Source: Pseudomonas entomophila (GTDB lineage Bacteria > Pseudomonadota > Gammaproteobacteria > Pseudomonadales > Pseudomonadaceae). From it: a DNA stretch of 64,000 bases. Numbering within the stretch: position 1 is the stretch's first letter; every line of letters starts with the position of its first letter. Shown piece after piece: positions 41,303 to 49,829 of this stretch. A program made the position numbers and the translations under genes. Under the pieces are notes generated by a model that did not search any database, was not told the DNA's origin, and saw nothing but the letters and a program-made list of their open reading frames with translations. The stretch is taken from assembly GCF_029478665.1 (NCBI RefSeq), contig NZ_JARPQB010000013.1, positions 62,001 to 126,000 of the forward strand, in the 5' to 3' direction.

Positions 41303-42442
41303 ATGTTTGGACTTTTTCTTTTCATGCGCTGCAGCCGTCGGGCTCTGGACCGTGTTTTCATCCGGTTTGTTCCCGTGGCAGCCGCGCTCCTGCTGAACGG
41401 TTGCTCCAGCGTGGGCTACTACGGGCAGTTGGCCGAGGGCCAATGGCAGTTGTTGCGGGCGCGCCAGCCGGTGGCGCAGGTGATCGCCGACCCGGCCACG
41501 AGGCCTGTGTTGCGCCAGCACCTGCAGTTCGCCGAGCAGGCCCGGGTATTCGCCAGCGAGCACCTGAAGCTGCCGGACAACGGCAGCTACCGGGTCTATG
41601 CCGACCTGGGGCGGCCTTACGTGGTGTGGAATGTGTTCGCCACCCCGGAGCTTTCATTGCAGCCGGTGACCCATTGCTTCCCCATCGCCGGTTGCGTGGC
41701 TTATCGCGGCTATTACCAGCAAGGTGATGCCCGTGGCGCGGCGGCGCTGATGCGTCAGGAGGGGCTGGATGTCTACGTGGGCGGCGTGGAGGCTTACTCG
41801 ACGCTGGGCTGGTTCGATGATCCGATCCTTTCGAGCATGGTCGGCTGGGGGGATGAACGGCTGGCCACGGTGATCTTCCACGAGCTGGCACACCAGCGCT
41901 TCTACGTGCAGGACGACACCGAGTTCAACGAGTCGTTTGCCACCTTCGTCGAGCAGGAAGGATCGCGGCAATGGCGCATGGCGCGTGGGCTTGCAGCGGT
42001 CGAGGACGGTAGCGTTGAACAGCGCGAGGGGTTCACCCGGCTGATCTTGGCCAGCCGTGAGCGGTTGCAGGCGATCTATGCCGGGCCGCTGGACGAAGCG
42101 GGTAAACGAGCGGCCAAGCAGGCGGAGTTCGGGCGGTTGCGCGCGGAATATCGCCAAGTGCGCGACCGGGATTGGGCTGGGGATCGACGGTTCGATGCTT
42201 GGATCTACGCGCCGATGAACAATGCCAAGTTGCTGCCGTTTGGGCTGTATGACCAATGGGTGCCGGCGTTTTCGCGACTGTTCAAGGATGTTGGCGGGGA
42301 ATGGGCGCGGTTCTATGAGCGGGTCGAGGTGTTGGGCCGGCTTTCGATCGAGGCGCGCAAGGCGGCGTTGATGCGTTTGCAGCAACCTGGGGCCGCGTTG
42401 CGGCCCATCGCCGGCAAGCCGGCTCCTACAGGTGCTGAGTAG
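41303..42442 (+). CDS. Putative lipoprotein zinc aminopeptidase (Aminopep/DUF2265 family)
   Basis: The protein of up to 379 residues has a lipobox LLLNGC (Cys about 34) and a zinc-protease motif HELAHQR (about 194-200) with a downstream NESFATFVEQE glutamate helix. It probably acts as a peptidase at the membrane in the periplasm. Starts at 41303 and 41324 are both possible; neither has a strong ribosome site. Its last 17 or so residues are read from a REP element, so the true ancestral end was probably shorter. Confidence 0.8.
   Translation: MFGLFLFMRCSRRALDRVFIRFVPVAAALLLNGCSSVGYYGQLAEGQWQLLRARQPVAQVIADPATRPVLRQHLQFAEQARVFASEHLKLPDNGSYRVYADLGRPYVVWNVFATPELSLQPVTHCFPIAGCVAYRGYYQQGDARGAAALMRQEGLDVYVGGVEAYSTLGWFDDPILSSMVGWGDERLATVIFHELAHQRFYVQDDTEFNESFATFVEQEGSRQWRMARGLAAVEDGSVEQREGFTRLILASRERLQAIYAGPLDEAGKRAAKQAEFGRLRAEYRQVRDRDWAGDRRFDAWIYAPMNNAKLLPFGLYDQWVPAFSRLFKDVGGEWARFYERVEVLGRLSIEARKAALMRLQQPGAALRPIAGKPAPTGAE
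42389..42432 (-). repeat. Single REP element inside the 3' end of a gene
   Basis: GGGGCCGCGTTGCGGCCC and the following GCCGGCAAGCCGGCTCCTAC are REP sequence but are translated as the C-terminus of the aminopeptidase-like protein. Confidence 0.85.
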
Positions 42443-42448
42443 ACACGC

Positions 42449-43099
42449 TCAGCCGCGCATGAACGCCCGGTGCAACTCGGCCAGTGTCTCGAAATGGAAC
42501 GCTGGGGCCTCGGCTTCCAGTTCCTCTCGGCTGCCGAACCCGTATCCCACCGCCACTGCCTGCAATCCATTGCTGCGGGCGCCGATCAGGTCGTGCTTGC
42601 GGTCGCCGATCATCAGGGTCTGCGCCGGGTCCAGCCGTTCTTCATCCAGCAGGTGGCGAATCAGCTCGACCTTGTTGGTGCGGGTGCCGTCCAGTTCGCT
42701 GCCGTAGATCACCTTGAAATGCCGGTCTAAGGCAAAGTGCCGGGCAATCTCGCGGGCATATTCCCACGGTTTGGAGGTGGCGATGTACAGGGTGCGGCCT
42801 TGGGCGTTGAGGGCTTGCAGCAGCTCTGGCACACCGTCGAAGACCAGGTTCTCGTACAACCCGGTCACCTTGAAACGTTCGCGGTAGAAGTTCACCGCCT
42901 GCCACGCCTTGGCTTCGTCGAAGCCATAGAACTGCATGAAGGCCTGCAGCAAGGGTGGGCCGATGAAGTGTTCGAGGCGAGCAAGGTCGGGCTCGTCGAT
43001 GCCCAGCTTGGCCAGGGCGTACTGGATCGAACGGGTGATCCCTGAGCGCGGGTCGGTCAGGGTGCCGTCGAGGTCGAAGAGGATGTTCTGCTGGTGCAT
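42449..43099 (-). CDS. HAD superfamily hydrolase (Gph/PpaX-like)
   Basis: The 216-residue protein has the HAD motifs ILFDLDGTLTDPRSG (nucleophile Asp about 9), YIATSKPWEYA and MIGDRKHDLIGA. The helical cap resembles phosphoglycolate phosphatases or PpaX, but the substrate is not fixed. The ATG at 43099 is chosen, since the upstream part of the frame is REP sequence. Confidence 0.87.
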   Translation of the reverse strand: MHQQNILFDLDGTLTDPRSGITRSIQYALAKLGIDEPDLARLEHFIGPPLLQAFMQFYGFDEAKAWQAVNFYRERFKVTGLYENLVFDGVPELLQALNAQGRTLYIATSKPWEYAREIARHFALDRHFKVIYGSELDGTRTNKVELIRHLLDEERLDPAQTLMIGDRKHDLIGARSNGLQAVAVGYGFGSREELEAEAPAFHFETLAELHRAFMRG

Positions 43100-43133
43100 G
43101 TAGGGGGTTCCACTCGAATCTTGGGTCGACTGC

Positions 43134-43196
43134 TTCGCGGGTAAACCCGCTCCTACAGGGGCTGGGCAGGCCTGTGGGAGCGGGCTTGCCCGCGAA
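43134..43196. repeat. Inverted REP pair
   Basis: Units with a GCGGG/CCCGC stem and TGTGGGAGC in place of TGTAGGAGC in the right arm, separated by 11 bp. It lies between gamma-carbonic anhydrase-like and HAD genes. Confidence 0.9.
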
Positions 43197-43200
43197 TGGG

Positions 43201-43749
43201 TCATTCCGGTTGGTCGTAGCCTTCGGCCAGGTGCTGGTCCTTGAGCTTCACATAGTTGCCGGCGCTGTAGGGGAAGAACGCGTGTTCCTGCTCGCTCAGC
43301 AGGCGCACCTGCTTCACCGGGCTGCCCATGTACAGGTAGCCGCTGACCAGGCGCTTGCCCGGCGGCACCAGGCTGCCGGCGCCGATGATCACCTCGTCCT
43401 CGACGATGGCGCCGTCCATGATCGTGCTGCCCATGCCCACCAGGATGCGGTTGCCCAGGGTGCAGCCATGCAGCATGACCTTGTGGCCGATGGTCACCTC
43501 GTCACCGATGATCAGCGGGAAGCCGTCGGGGTTGAAGGGCCCGGCATGGGTGATGTGCAGCACGCTGCCGTCCTGCACGCTGGTGCGCGCGCCGATACGG
43601 ATGCGGTGCATGTCGCCGCGCACCACGGTCAGCGGCCAGATCGAGCTGTCCGCGCCGATCTCGACGTCGCCGATGACCACCGCCGAGCGGTCGACGAAGG
43701 CCCGTGCTCCCACTTTCGGCGAGTGTTGCTGGAAGGTCCGGAGGGCCAT
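43201..43749 (-). CDS. Gamma-carbonic anhydrase-like hexapeptide-repeat protein
   Basis: The 182-residue protein has left-handed beta-helix hexapeptide repeats (residues about 15-140) and metal-site histidines in DGSVLHITHAG and TIGHKVMLHGCTLG, like YrdA/CaiE-type gamma-carbonic anhydrases. Catalytic activity is not certain in this group. The ATG is at 43749; it diverges from prlC. Confidence 0.9.
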   Translation of the reverse strand: MALRTFQQHSPKVGARAFVDRSAVVIGDVEIGADSSIWPLTVVRGDMHRIRIGARTSVQDGSVLHITHAGPFNPDGFPLIIGDEVTIGHKVMLHGCTLGNRILVGMGSTIMDGAIVEDEVIIGAGSLVPPGKRLVSGYLYMGSPVKQVRLLSEQEHAFFPYSAGNYVKLKDQHLAEGYDQPE

Positions 43750-43851
43750 GATAGTGTTCCTCTGCAATGCCGATAGGCAGGCTGCCTGCTGCGGTCGGCG
43801 TCGATTGTAATTAAGATGGTCCCGTGTTTCTCCTGCCAAGGTACCCGAACC

Positions 43852-45903
43852 GTGAGTGCGAACAATCCGCTGCTGCAGTCCCATGATCTGCCGCCCTTCT
43901 CGGCAATCCGCGCCGAGCATGTGCTGCCGGCGATCGAGCAGATCCTCGCCGACAACCGCAAGGCCATCGCCGACCTCCTCGAACAGCAGGGCAAGAACCC
44001 GACCTGGGCCGGCCTGGTGCTGGCGATGGACGAGCTCAACGACCGCCTGGGCGCCGCCTGGAGCCCGGTCAGCCACCTCAACGCGGTGTGCAACAGCCAG
44101 GAGCTGCGCGAGGCCTACGAGTCGTGCCTGCCGGCCTTGAGCGCCTATTCCACCGAGCTGGGCCAGAACCGCGCGCTGTTCGAAGCCTATGAGGCCCTGG
44201 CCGCCAGCCCCGAGGCCGCTGGCTTCGACGTGGCGCAGAAGACCATCATCGACCATGCCCTGCGCGACTTCCGCCTGTCGGGTATCGACCTGCCGGCCGA
44301 CAAGCAGCAGCGCTACGCCGAAGTGCAGAGCAAGCTCAGCGAGCTGGGCAGCCGCTTCTCCAACCAGTTGCTCGACGCCACCCAGGCCTGGACCAAGCAC
44401 GTCACCGACGAGGCCGCCCTCGCCGGCCTGACCGACTCGGCCAAGGCGCAGATGGCCGCCGCCGCCCAGGCCAAGGGCCTCGACGGCTGGCTGATCACCC
44501 TGGAATTCCCCAGCTACTACGCGGTGATGACCTACGCCGACGACCGCGCCCTGCGCGAAGAACTGTACGCCGCCTACTGCACCCGCGCCTCTGACCAGGG
44601 CCCGAACGCCGGCCAGTTCGACAATGGCCCGGTGATGGAAGAGATCCTCGACCTGCGCCAGGAATTGGCCAAGCTGCTGGGCTACGAGAACTTCGCCGAA
44701 CTGAGCCTGGCCACCAAGATGGCCGAATCCAGCGACCAGGTGCTGAGCTTCCTGCGTGATCTGGCCAAGCGCAGCAAACCGTTTGCCGCCCAGGACCTGG
44801 AGCAGCTCAAGGCCTATGCCGCCGAGCAAGGCACCCCGGAACTGGCCAGCTGGGACGCCGGCTACTTCGGCGAGAAGCTGCGCGAGCAGCGCTACAGCGT
44901 GTCGCAGGAAACCCTGCGCGCCTACTTCCCGATCGACAAGGTGCTGACCGGCCTGTTCGCCATCGTCCAGCGCCTGTACGGCATCGAAATCGCCGAGCTC
45001 AAGGGCTTTGACAGCTGGCACCCGGACGTGCGCCTGTTCGAGATCAAGGAAAACGGCCAGCATGTCGGCCGCTTCTTCTTCGACCTCTATGCCCGCGCCA
45101 ACAAGCGTGGCGGTGCCTGGATGGATGGCGCCCGCGACCATCGCCGCACCGCCGCCGGCGCGCTGCAGAGCCCGGTGGCCAACCTGGTGTGCAACTTCAC
45201 CCCGGCCACGCCCGGCAAGCCAGCGCTGCTGACCCACGACGAAGTCACCACGCTGTTCCACGAGTTCGGTCATGGCCTGCACCACCTGCTGACCCGCATC
45301 GAGCATGCCGGCGTATCCGGCATCAACGGCGTGGCCTGGGACGCGGTGGAACTGCCGAGCCAGTTCATGGAGAACTGGTGCTGGGAGCCGGAAGGCCTGG
45401 CGCTGATCTCCGGCCATTACGAGACCGGCGAGCCCCTGCCCCAGGACCTGCTGGACAAGATGCTGGCGGCGAAGAACTTCCAGTCCGGCATGATGATGGT
45501 GCGCCAGCTGGAGTTCTCGCTGTTCGACTTCGAGCTGCACGCCACCCATGGCGATGGCCGCGGCGCGCTGCAGGTGCTCGAAGGCGTGCGCGACGAGGTC
45601 TCGGTAATGCGCCCGCCGGCCTACAACCGCTTCCCCAACAGCTTCGCGCACATCTTCGCCGGCGGTTACGCGGCGGGTTACTACAGTTACAAGTGGGCTG
45701 AAGTGCTGTCGGCCGACGCGTTCTCGCGTTTCGAGGAAGAAGGCGTGCTGAACGCCGAGACCGGCCGTGCCTTCCGCGACGCCATCCTCGCTCGCGGTGG
45801 TTCCCGCGAGCCGATGGTGCTGTTCGTCGACTTCCGTGGCCGTGAGCCTTCCATCGATGCATTGCTGCGCCACTGCGGTCTCTCCGAGGATGCGGCGGCA
45901 TGA
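43852..45903 (+). CDS. prlC: Oligopeptidase A (M3 metallopeptidase)
   Basis: PrlC degrades short peptides, including cleaved signal peptides, in the cytoplasm. The 683-residue protein has the zinc site HEFGH (470-474) and the downstream Glu in the VELPSQFMENW region. I use the GTG at 43852 (MSANNPLLQSHDLPPF), matching the family N-terminus; an ATG at 43816 adds 12 unrelated residues. The stop overlaps the zinc-ribbon gene by 4 nt. Confidence 0.96.
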   Translation: MSANNPLLQSHDLPPFSAIRAEHVLPAIEQILADNRKAIADLLEQQGKNPTWAGLVLAMDELNDRLGAAWSPVSHLNAVCNSQELREAYESCLPALSAYSTELGQNRALFEAYEALAASPEAAGFDVAQKTIIDHALRDFRLSGIDLPADKQQRYAEVQSKLSELGSRFSNQLLDATQAWTKHVTDEAALAGLTDSAKAQMAAAAQAKGLDGWLITLEFPSYYAVMTYADDRALREELYAAYCTRASDQGPNAGQFDNGPVMEEILDLRQELAKLLGYENFAELSLATKMAESSDQVLSFLRDLAKRSKPFAAQDLEQLKAYAAEQGTPELASWDAGYFGEKLREQRYSVSQETLRAYFPIDKVLTGLFAIVQRLYGIEIAELKGFDSWHPDVRLFEIKENGQHVGRFFFDLYARANKRGGAWMDGARDHRRTAAGALQSPVANLVCNFTPATPGKPALLTHDEVTTLFHEFGHGLHHLLTRIEHAGVSGINGVAWDAVELPSQFMENWCWEPEGLALISGHYETGEPLPQDLLDKMLAAKNFQSGMMMVRQLEFSLFDFELHATHGDGRGALQVLEGVRDEVSVMRPPAYNRFPNSFAHIFAGGYAAGYYSYKWAEVLSADAFSRFEEEGVLNAETGRAFRDAILARGGSREPMVLFVDFRGREPSIDALLRHCGLSEDAAA

Positions 45904-46181
45904 GCGAGGTAGCCGTGAGCAAGACCAAGCGACGCTTCATCGCCGGGGCCGTTTGCCCGGCATGCAGCGAGATGGACAAGCTGATGATGTGGAACGAGGA
46001 CGGCGTGCCGCACCGCGAGTGCGTGGCCTGCGGGTTCACCGACACCCTGAACGAACAGGGCTTGTCGGTACCCAAGGAGCTCGGTACCCGGGTCAACCAC
46101 CTGGAACCGAAGGCGGCGCCGGCCAAGGTGCAGACCGTGCAGTTCTTCCCCAATCCGAAGCTGAAGAAACCGGCCGAGTAA
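45900..46181 (+). CDS. yheV: YheV-family zinc-ribbon protein
   Basis: The 93-residue protein has two Cys pairs, CPACSEMDK and CVACGFTD, forming a zinc ribbon, and a C-terminal tail FFPNPKLKKPAE. Function is unknown. It is translationally coupled to prlC through an ATGA overlap, as in other gamma-proteobacteria. Confidence 0.9.
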   Translation: MSEVAVSKTKRRFIAGAVCPACSEMDKLMMWNEDGVPHRECVACGFTDTLNEQGLSVPKELGTRVNHLEPKAAPAKVQTVQFFPNPKLKKPAE

Positions 46182-46190
46182 GGCCGTCGT

Positions 46191-46217
46191 GCGGTCCGGG
46201 TTTGGTGCCCGGGCCGC
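46191..46217. terminator. Strong hairpin after the prlC-yheV pair
   Basis: GCGGTCCGGG and CCCGGGCCGC form a 10-bp stem with one U-G pair and a 7-nt loop. A T-run is absent, so it may be a rho-dependent end or a stability element. Confidence 0.45.
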
Positions 46218-46313
46218 CTGTTACTCGCGGCACCGGGTAGTAGGTGTGCAACGCACCCAGCGTCAGGTGGCCGTCCATGCTCGCCAGATCTTCAACTGAG
46301 CGAGATGGTCCCC

Positions 46314-48323
46314 ATGTCTTCCGTTAACCCCCTCCTGCAACCCAGCGCCACGCCTATCGACTACGCCGCAGTGACCCTGGCCAACACCCGAGAGGCGTTT
46401 GCCCATGCCCTCACGGCCCACCGCGATGGCATTGCCCGGATCGTCGAGCAGCAGCGTGAACTACCGACCTGGGATGACCTGGTGCTGGCGATCGATGAGC
46501 TGGATGCACAGCTCAATGCCGTGCTGCTGGCGGCGTCGCCCTTGGCCTACCAAGGCGACGATTGGCTGAACCTGATCAATGAATCCTATGGGCAGTTACT
46601 CAGCCGGTTCGATGAAAAACTGGCCAGCACGGTATTGCGCGACCTGTATCAGCAACTGGCAGAGCGCATGGGCATGAACCTCGATGCCCATGAGCGTGCC
46701 ACCTTGCAGTGGTACCGCGATGCCTTCGTCAGGCACGGTGCGCAGCTGGATGAAGCAGGTAAGCAGACACTTGCGCAGATCAACGAGAAAATCCAGGAAA
46801 TCGCCTGGATGTTTGGCGAAAACATGCAACTGGAAGGCACTCATGTCAGCGCTGCAGCCTTGCTGGCGGGGCTACCCGTCAGGATGCGCGAAGCCTTGGC
46901 GGAGCAGGCCAAGCACCATGGCAAGTCGGGTTGGCTGATCGGCGCCGATGTCAGCTCGACCCACGCGCTGCTCGACCACGCGGCGGACCGCAGCCTGCGT
47001 GAGGCGGTCTATCGTCGTCACCACCAGCGCGGCGTCAGCAGCGATGCGCAGCAGGACAATGGCACCCACTTGCTCAACCTGGCCCTGCAGCGTGAGAAGA
47101 AGGCGCGCTTGCTGGGCTTTGCCGACTACCCGGCGCTGAGCTTGCGCGCCAAGAGCGCCGGGAACCCTGAGCAGGTGTGGCGCTTCCTGCATGACCTGGC
47201 GGCGCGCATGAAGCCGCTGATGATCAAGCGGCGCGAGGCAGTGCAGGCGCAGGCGGACCAGCATGGGCTTGGCGCCTTGCAACCCTGGGATCGGCGCTAC
47301 CTACAAACCCTCCAACGCCAAGCCAGGCAGTTGCTCTCCCTGGATACCTTCCGGGAGTTCTTCCCGTTGCCGAAAGTGATCGACGCGCTGGTCGAGTTGG
47401 TGCAGACGCTGTTCGGGCTGAGGCTGGTCGCCGATGCAACGCCCAGCACAATGGCGGTATGGCACCCAAGCGTCAGAGCATTCGAAGTGTGGCTCGACCA
47501 TGCGCTGGTAGGCTATTTCTACCTGGATGCCGAGCAATATCCCGGCAAGCAGCCCGACTTGGTGGCGACCCGTTACGTGCGTAACCGGCGGGTCGATGCG
47601 GAGGGTCGCTTCCACCCCGCAGTGGTGATGGCCTTCAGCGACGTCCCGCAGGGCAGCCCTGCCCTGCTCGACCCTACCAGCCTGCTCAAACTGTTCCATG
47701 AGTTCGGCCACGCCATGCACCATCTGCTGGTGCGCACCACCACCCATGTGGCTTCGGGGGTGAGCAACCTGGGCGCGGACGGGGTCGAGGTCTTCAGCAA
47801 GCTGTTCGAACGCTGGGCCTGGGATGCGGACTACCTGGCGAGGATCTCGGCGCACAAGGACGATGGTCGGGCAATCGAGCGCGAGTCGCTGCAAGCCTTG
47901 CTCACCAGCTTGCGCGGCGCGGCGTTCGAGCAAACTGCCAACGACCTGGCCCTGGCCTTGTTCGACCTTGACCTGCACGCCACGCCCAGTGACGGCAGAA
48001 GCCTGCGCCAGCGTCTGGACGAAGCGCGTGAGCGTTGCGGCTTCTGGCCGCTGGAGGAACATGAGCATCCGGCGCATGCCTTCGACCATCTGCTGAGTTA
48101 CTACGACGCCGGGTACTACGCCTATGTCTGGTCGGATGTGCATGCTTTCGACCTGTTCACCCGGTTCCAGCGCAATGGCCTGCTGGATCGCGCCAGCGGT
48201 GCGGCGTTGCAAGCGGCGCTGCTCGACAGCGGCGCTGCCCGCCCGCTGCACGAAGGCATGCGCGCGTTCCTTGGTCGCGAGCCGAGCCCTGATGCCTTCT
48301 TTGCCTGGCATGGCCTGAGCTGA
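46314..48323 (+). CDS. Second M3 family metallopeptidase (PrlC paralogue)
   Basis: The 669-residue protein follows the PrlC layout throughout, with zinc site HEFGH (462-466), yet differs widely in sequence. Its N-terminus MSSVNPLLQ mirrors the MSANNPLLQ of PrlC, supporting the ATG at 46314 over 46305. The neighbouring gene pair points to an old tandem duplication. It is probably a cytoplasmic oligopeptidase with a different peptide preference. Confidence 0.88.
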   Translation: MSSVNPLLQPSATPIDYAAVTLANTREAFAHALTAHRDGIARIVEQQRELPTWDDLVLAIDELDAQLNAVLLAASPLAYQGDDWLNLINESYGQLLSRFDEKLASTVLRDLYQQLAERMGMNLDAHERATLQWYRDAFVRHGAQLDEAGKQTLAQINEKIQEIAWMFGENMQLEGTHVSAAALLAGLPVRMREALAEQAKHHGKSGWLIGADVSSTHALLDHAADRSLREAVYRRHHQRGVSSDAQQDNGTHLLNLALQREKKARLLGFADYPALSLRAKSAGNPEQVWRFLHDLAARMKPLMIKRREAVQAQADQHGLGALQPWDRRYLQTLQRQARQLLSLDTFREFFPLPKVIDALVELVQTLFGLRLVADATPSTMAVWHPSVRAFEVWLDHALVGYFYLDAEQYPGKQPDLVATRYVRNRRVDAEGRFHPAVVMAFSDVPQGSPALLDPTSLLKLFHEFGHAMHHLLVRTTTHVASGVSNLGADGVEVFSKLFERWAWDADYLARISAHKDDGRAIERESLQALLTSLRGAAFEQTANDLALALFDLDLHATPSDGRSLRQRLDEARERCGFWPLEEHEHPAHAFDHLLSYYDAGYYAYVWSDVHAFDLFTRFQRNGLLDRASGAALQAALLDSGAARPLHEGMRAFLGREPSPDAFFAWHGLS

Positions 48324-48350
48324 CCGAAGGCGCTGGCCGTTTGCTTGGCT

Positions 48351-48382
48351 CCCTTGTACTGTATAAAAATACAGTACAAGGG
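48351..48382. promoter_or_regulatory. LexA (SOS) box inside a 32-bp perfect palindrome
   Basis: CTGTATAAAAATACAG (48359-48374) fits the Pseudomonas LexA site CTGT-N8-ACAG. The symmetry extends to 14-bp arms CCCTTGTACTGTAT / ATACAGTACAAGGG around AAAA. It ends 7 bp before the start codon of the radical SAM gene. Confidence 0.85.
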
Positions 48383-48389
48383 GCCGCTC

Positions 48390-49448
48390 ATGATTCCGCC
48401 AGCACCGCAACGAGGCCGTGGCACGGTTCACAACCCGCACAACCGCTTCGCGCCCCGCCTGTCAGTGGTGGAGGACGACGGCTGGCACCAGGAAGTCCCG
48501 CTCACCCAGGGCACCGAGGTGCGGATCGAGACGGCCAAGACCATCATCGCCCGCAACACTTCGCCCGACCTGCCTTTCGACCGCTCCATCAACCCCTACC
48601 GTGGCTGCGAGCATGGCTGCATCTACTGCTACGCCCGCCCCAGCCATGCCTACTGGGACCTCTCCCCTGGCCTGGACTTCGAGACCAAGCTGATTGCCAA
48701 GACCAACGCCGCCGAAGTGCTCGAACAGCAACTGAGCAAGCCCGGTTATGTCTGCGCGCCGATCAACCTCGGTTCCAACACCGACCCCTACCAGCCCATC
48801 GAACGCGAACAGCAACTCACTCGGCGCCTGCTCGAAGTGCTGCTGCGCTACCGCCATCCGGTCACCATCGTCACCAAAGGCTCGCTCATACTGCGCGACC
48901 TCGACCTGATCAGCGAACTGGCCCGCCAGCGCCTGGCGCGGGTGATGATCAGCCTCACCACCCTCGACGACGAACTCAAGCGCACGCTGGAGCCGCGTGC
49001 GGCGGCGCCCAAGGCGCGTCTGCGGGCGATCCGGGTATTGCGCGAGGCGGGTGTGCCGGTGGGCGTGCTGTGTTCGCCGATGATCCCGATGATCAACGAC
49101 AGTGAGCTGGAGCGCCTGCTGGAGGCGGCCAAGGAGGCCGGCGCGCAGAGCGCGGCGTACATGATGCTGCGCCTGCCGCTTGAAGTGGCGCCGCTGTTCG
49201 AGCAGTGGCTGCAGGATCACTATCCACAGCGCGCCGCTCATGTGTTGAGCCTGATCCGCCAGAGTCGCGGTGGCGAGTTGTACGACAGCCGGTTTGGTGC
49301 GCGGATGCGCGGTGAAGGGGTGTTCGCCGAATTGCTGGCGCAGCGCTTTCGCAAGGCGGCCAGGCGGCTGGGGTTCGAAAGGCGGGAGCAGTTGGAGCTG
49401 GACTGCAGCGCATTCTGCCCGCCAGGCGGGCAGATGGCGTTGTTTTGA
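48390..49448 (+). CDS. PA0069-family radical SAM protein, LexA-controlled
   Basis: The 352-residue protein has the Fe-S motif CEHGCIYCY (Cys-X3-Cys-X2-Cys) preceded by SINPYRGCEHG, as in SplB-like radical SAM proteins related to spore photoproduct lyase. In P. aeruginosa the homologue PA0069 is known as a LexA-regulon gene; the box right before this start fits. A role in DNA damage response is likely, reaction unknown. The ATG at 48390 is chosen because the longer frame runs into the LexA palindrome. Confidence 0.9.
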   Translation: MIPPAPQRGRGTVHNPHNRFAPRLSVVEDDGWHQEVPLTQGTEVRIETAKTIIARNTSPDLPFDRSINPYRGCEHGCIYCYARPSHAYWDLSPGLDFETKLIAKTNAAEVLEQQLSKPGYVCAPINLGSNTDPYQPIEREQQLTRRLLEVLLRYRHPVTIVTKGSLILRDLDLISELARQRLARVMISLTTLDDELKRTLEPRAAAPKARLRAIRVLREAGVPVGVLCSPMIPMINDSELERLLEAAKEAGAQSAAYMMLRLPLEVAPLFEQWLQDHYPQRAAHVLSLIRQSRGGELYDSRFGARMRGEGVFAELLAQRFRKAARRLGFERREQLELDCSAFCPPGGQMALF

Positions 49449-49472
49449 GGGTGTCCACACATTGACCGATCC

Positions 49473-49559
49473 CTGTAGGAGCGGCTTCAGCCGCGAACAC
49501 CGGCGCAGCCGGTGCCAGGCACCGCGTCGCTCGTTTCGCGGCTGAAGCCGCTCCTACAC
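49473..49559. repeat. Inverted REP pair
   Basis: GGCTTCAGCC-stem units face each other around a CACCGGCGCAGCCGGTG hairpin. The remaining spacer to the carbonic anhydrase (49560-49829) holds the promoter and operator-like palindrome listed separately. Confidence 0.92.
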
Positions 49560-49600
49560 CTAGCGTCGCTAATGCAAGGCACTAAAATCAGTCGTGGGTA

Positions 49601-49628
49601 TTGGCAACTGATGCTTTTTTGCTATTAT
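49601..49628 (+). promoter_or_regulatory. Sigma-70-like promoter upstream of the carbonic anhydrase
   Basis: TTGGCA, a 16-bp spacer and TATTAT. This predicts a start near 49635 and a 5' untranslated region of about 195 nt. Confidence 0.55.
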
Positions 49629-49647
49629 CGAACACCCGCCAAGACCT

Positions 49648-49667
49648 TCTAGAACGCCCGTTCTAGA
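49648..49667. promoter_or_regulatory. Operator-like palindrome TCTAGAACG-CC-CGTTCTAGA
   Basis: A perfect 9-bp inverted repeat with a 2-bp centre, about 13-32 bp downstream of the predicted transcription start. Its size and symmetry suit a dimeric repressor. No known regulator motif is recognised. Confidence 0.55.
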
Positions 49668-49829
49668 GCCTCCAGAATTAAGTTTCAGTTAAGTTTTCTC
49701 CGCTAGCGTAGGAATCCAGTTCATAGCGACTGTGATCATTTGCCTGTGCGCGTCATCTAAATCCCCGCATAGCCAGAATCTTTCCCCGGTAAACTGGAAC
49801 TTACCTTCAAACCGTCAAGAGGATGAATC

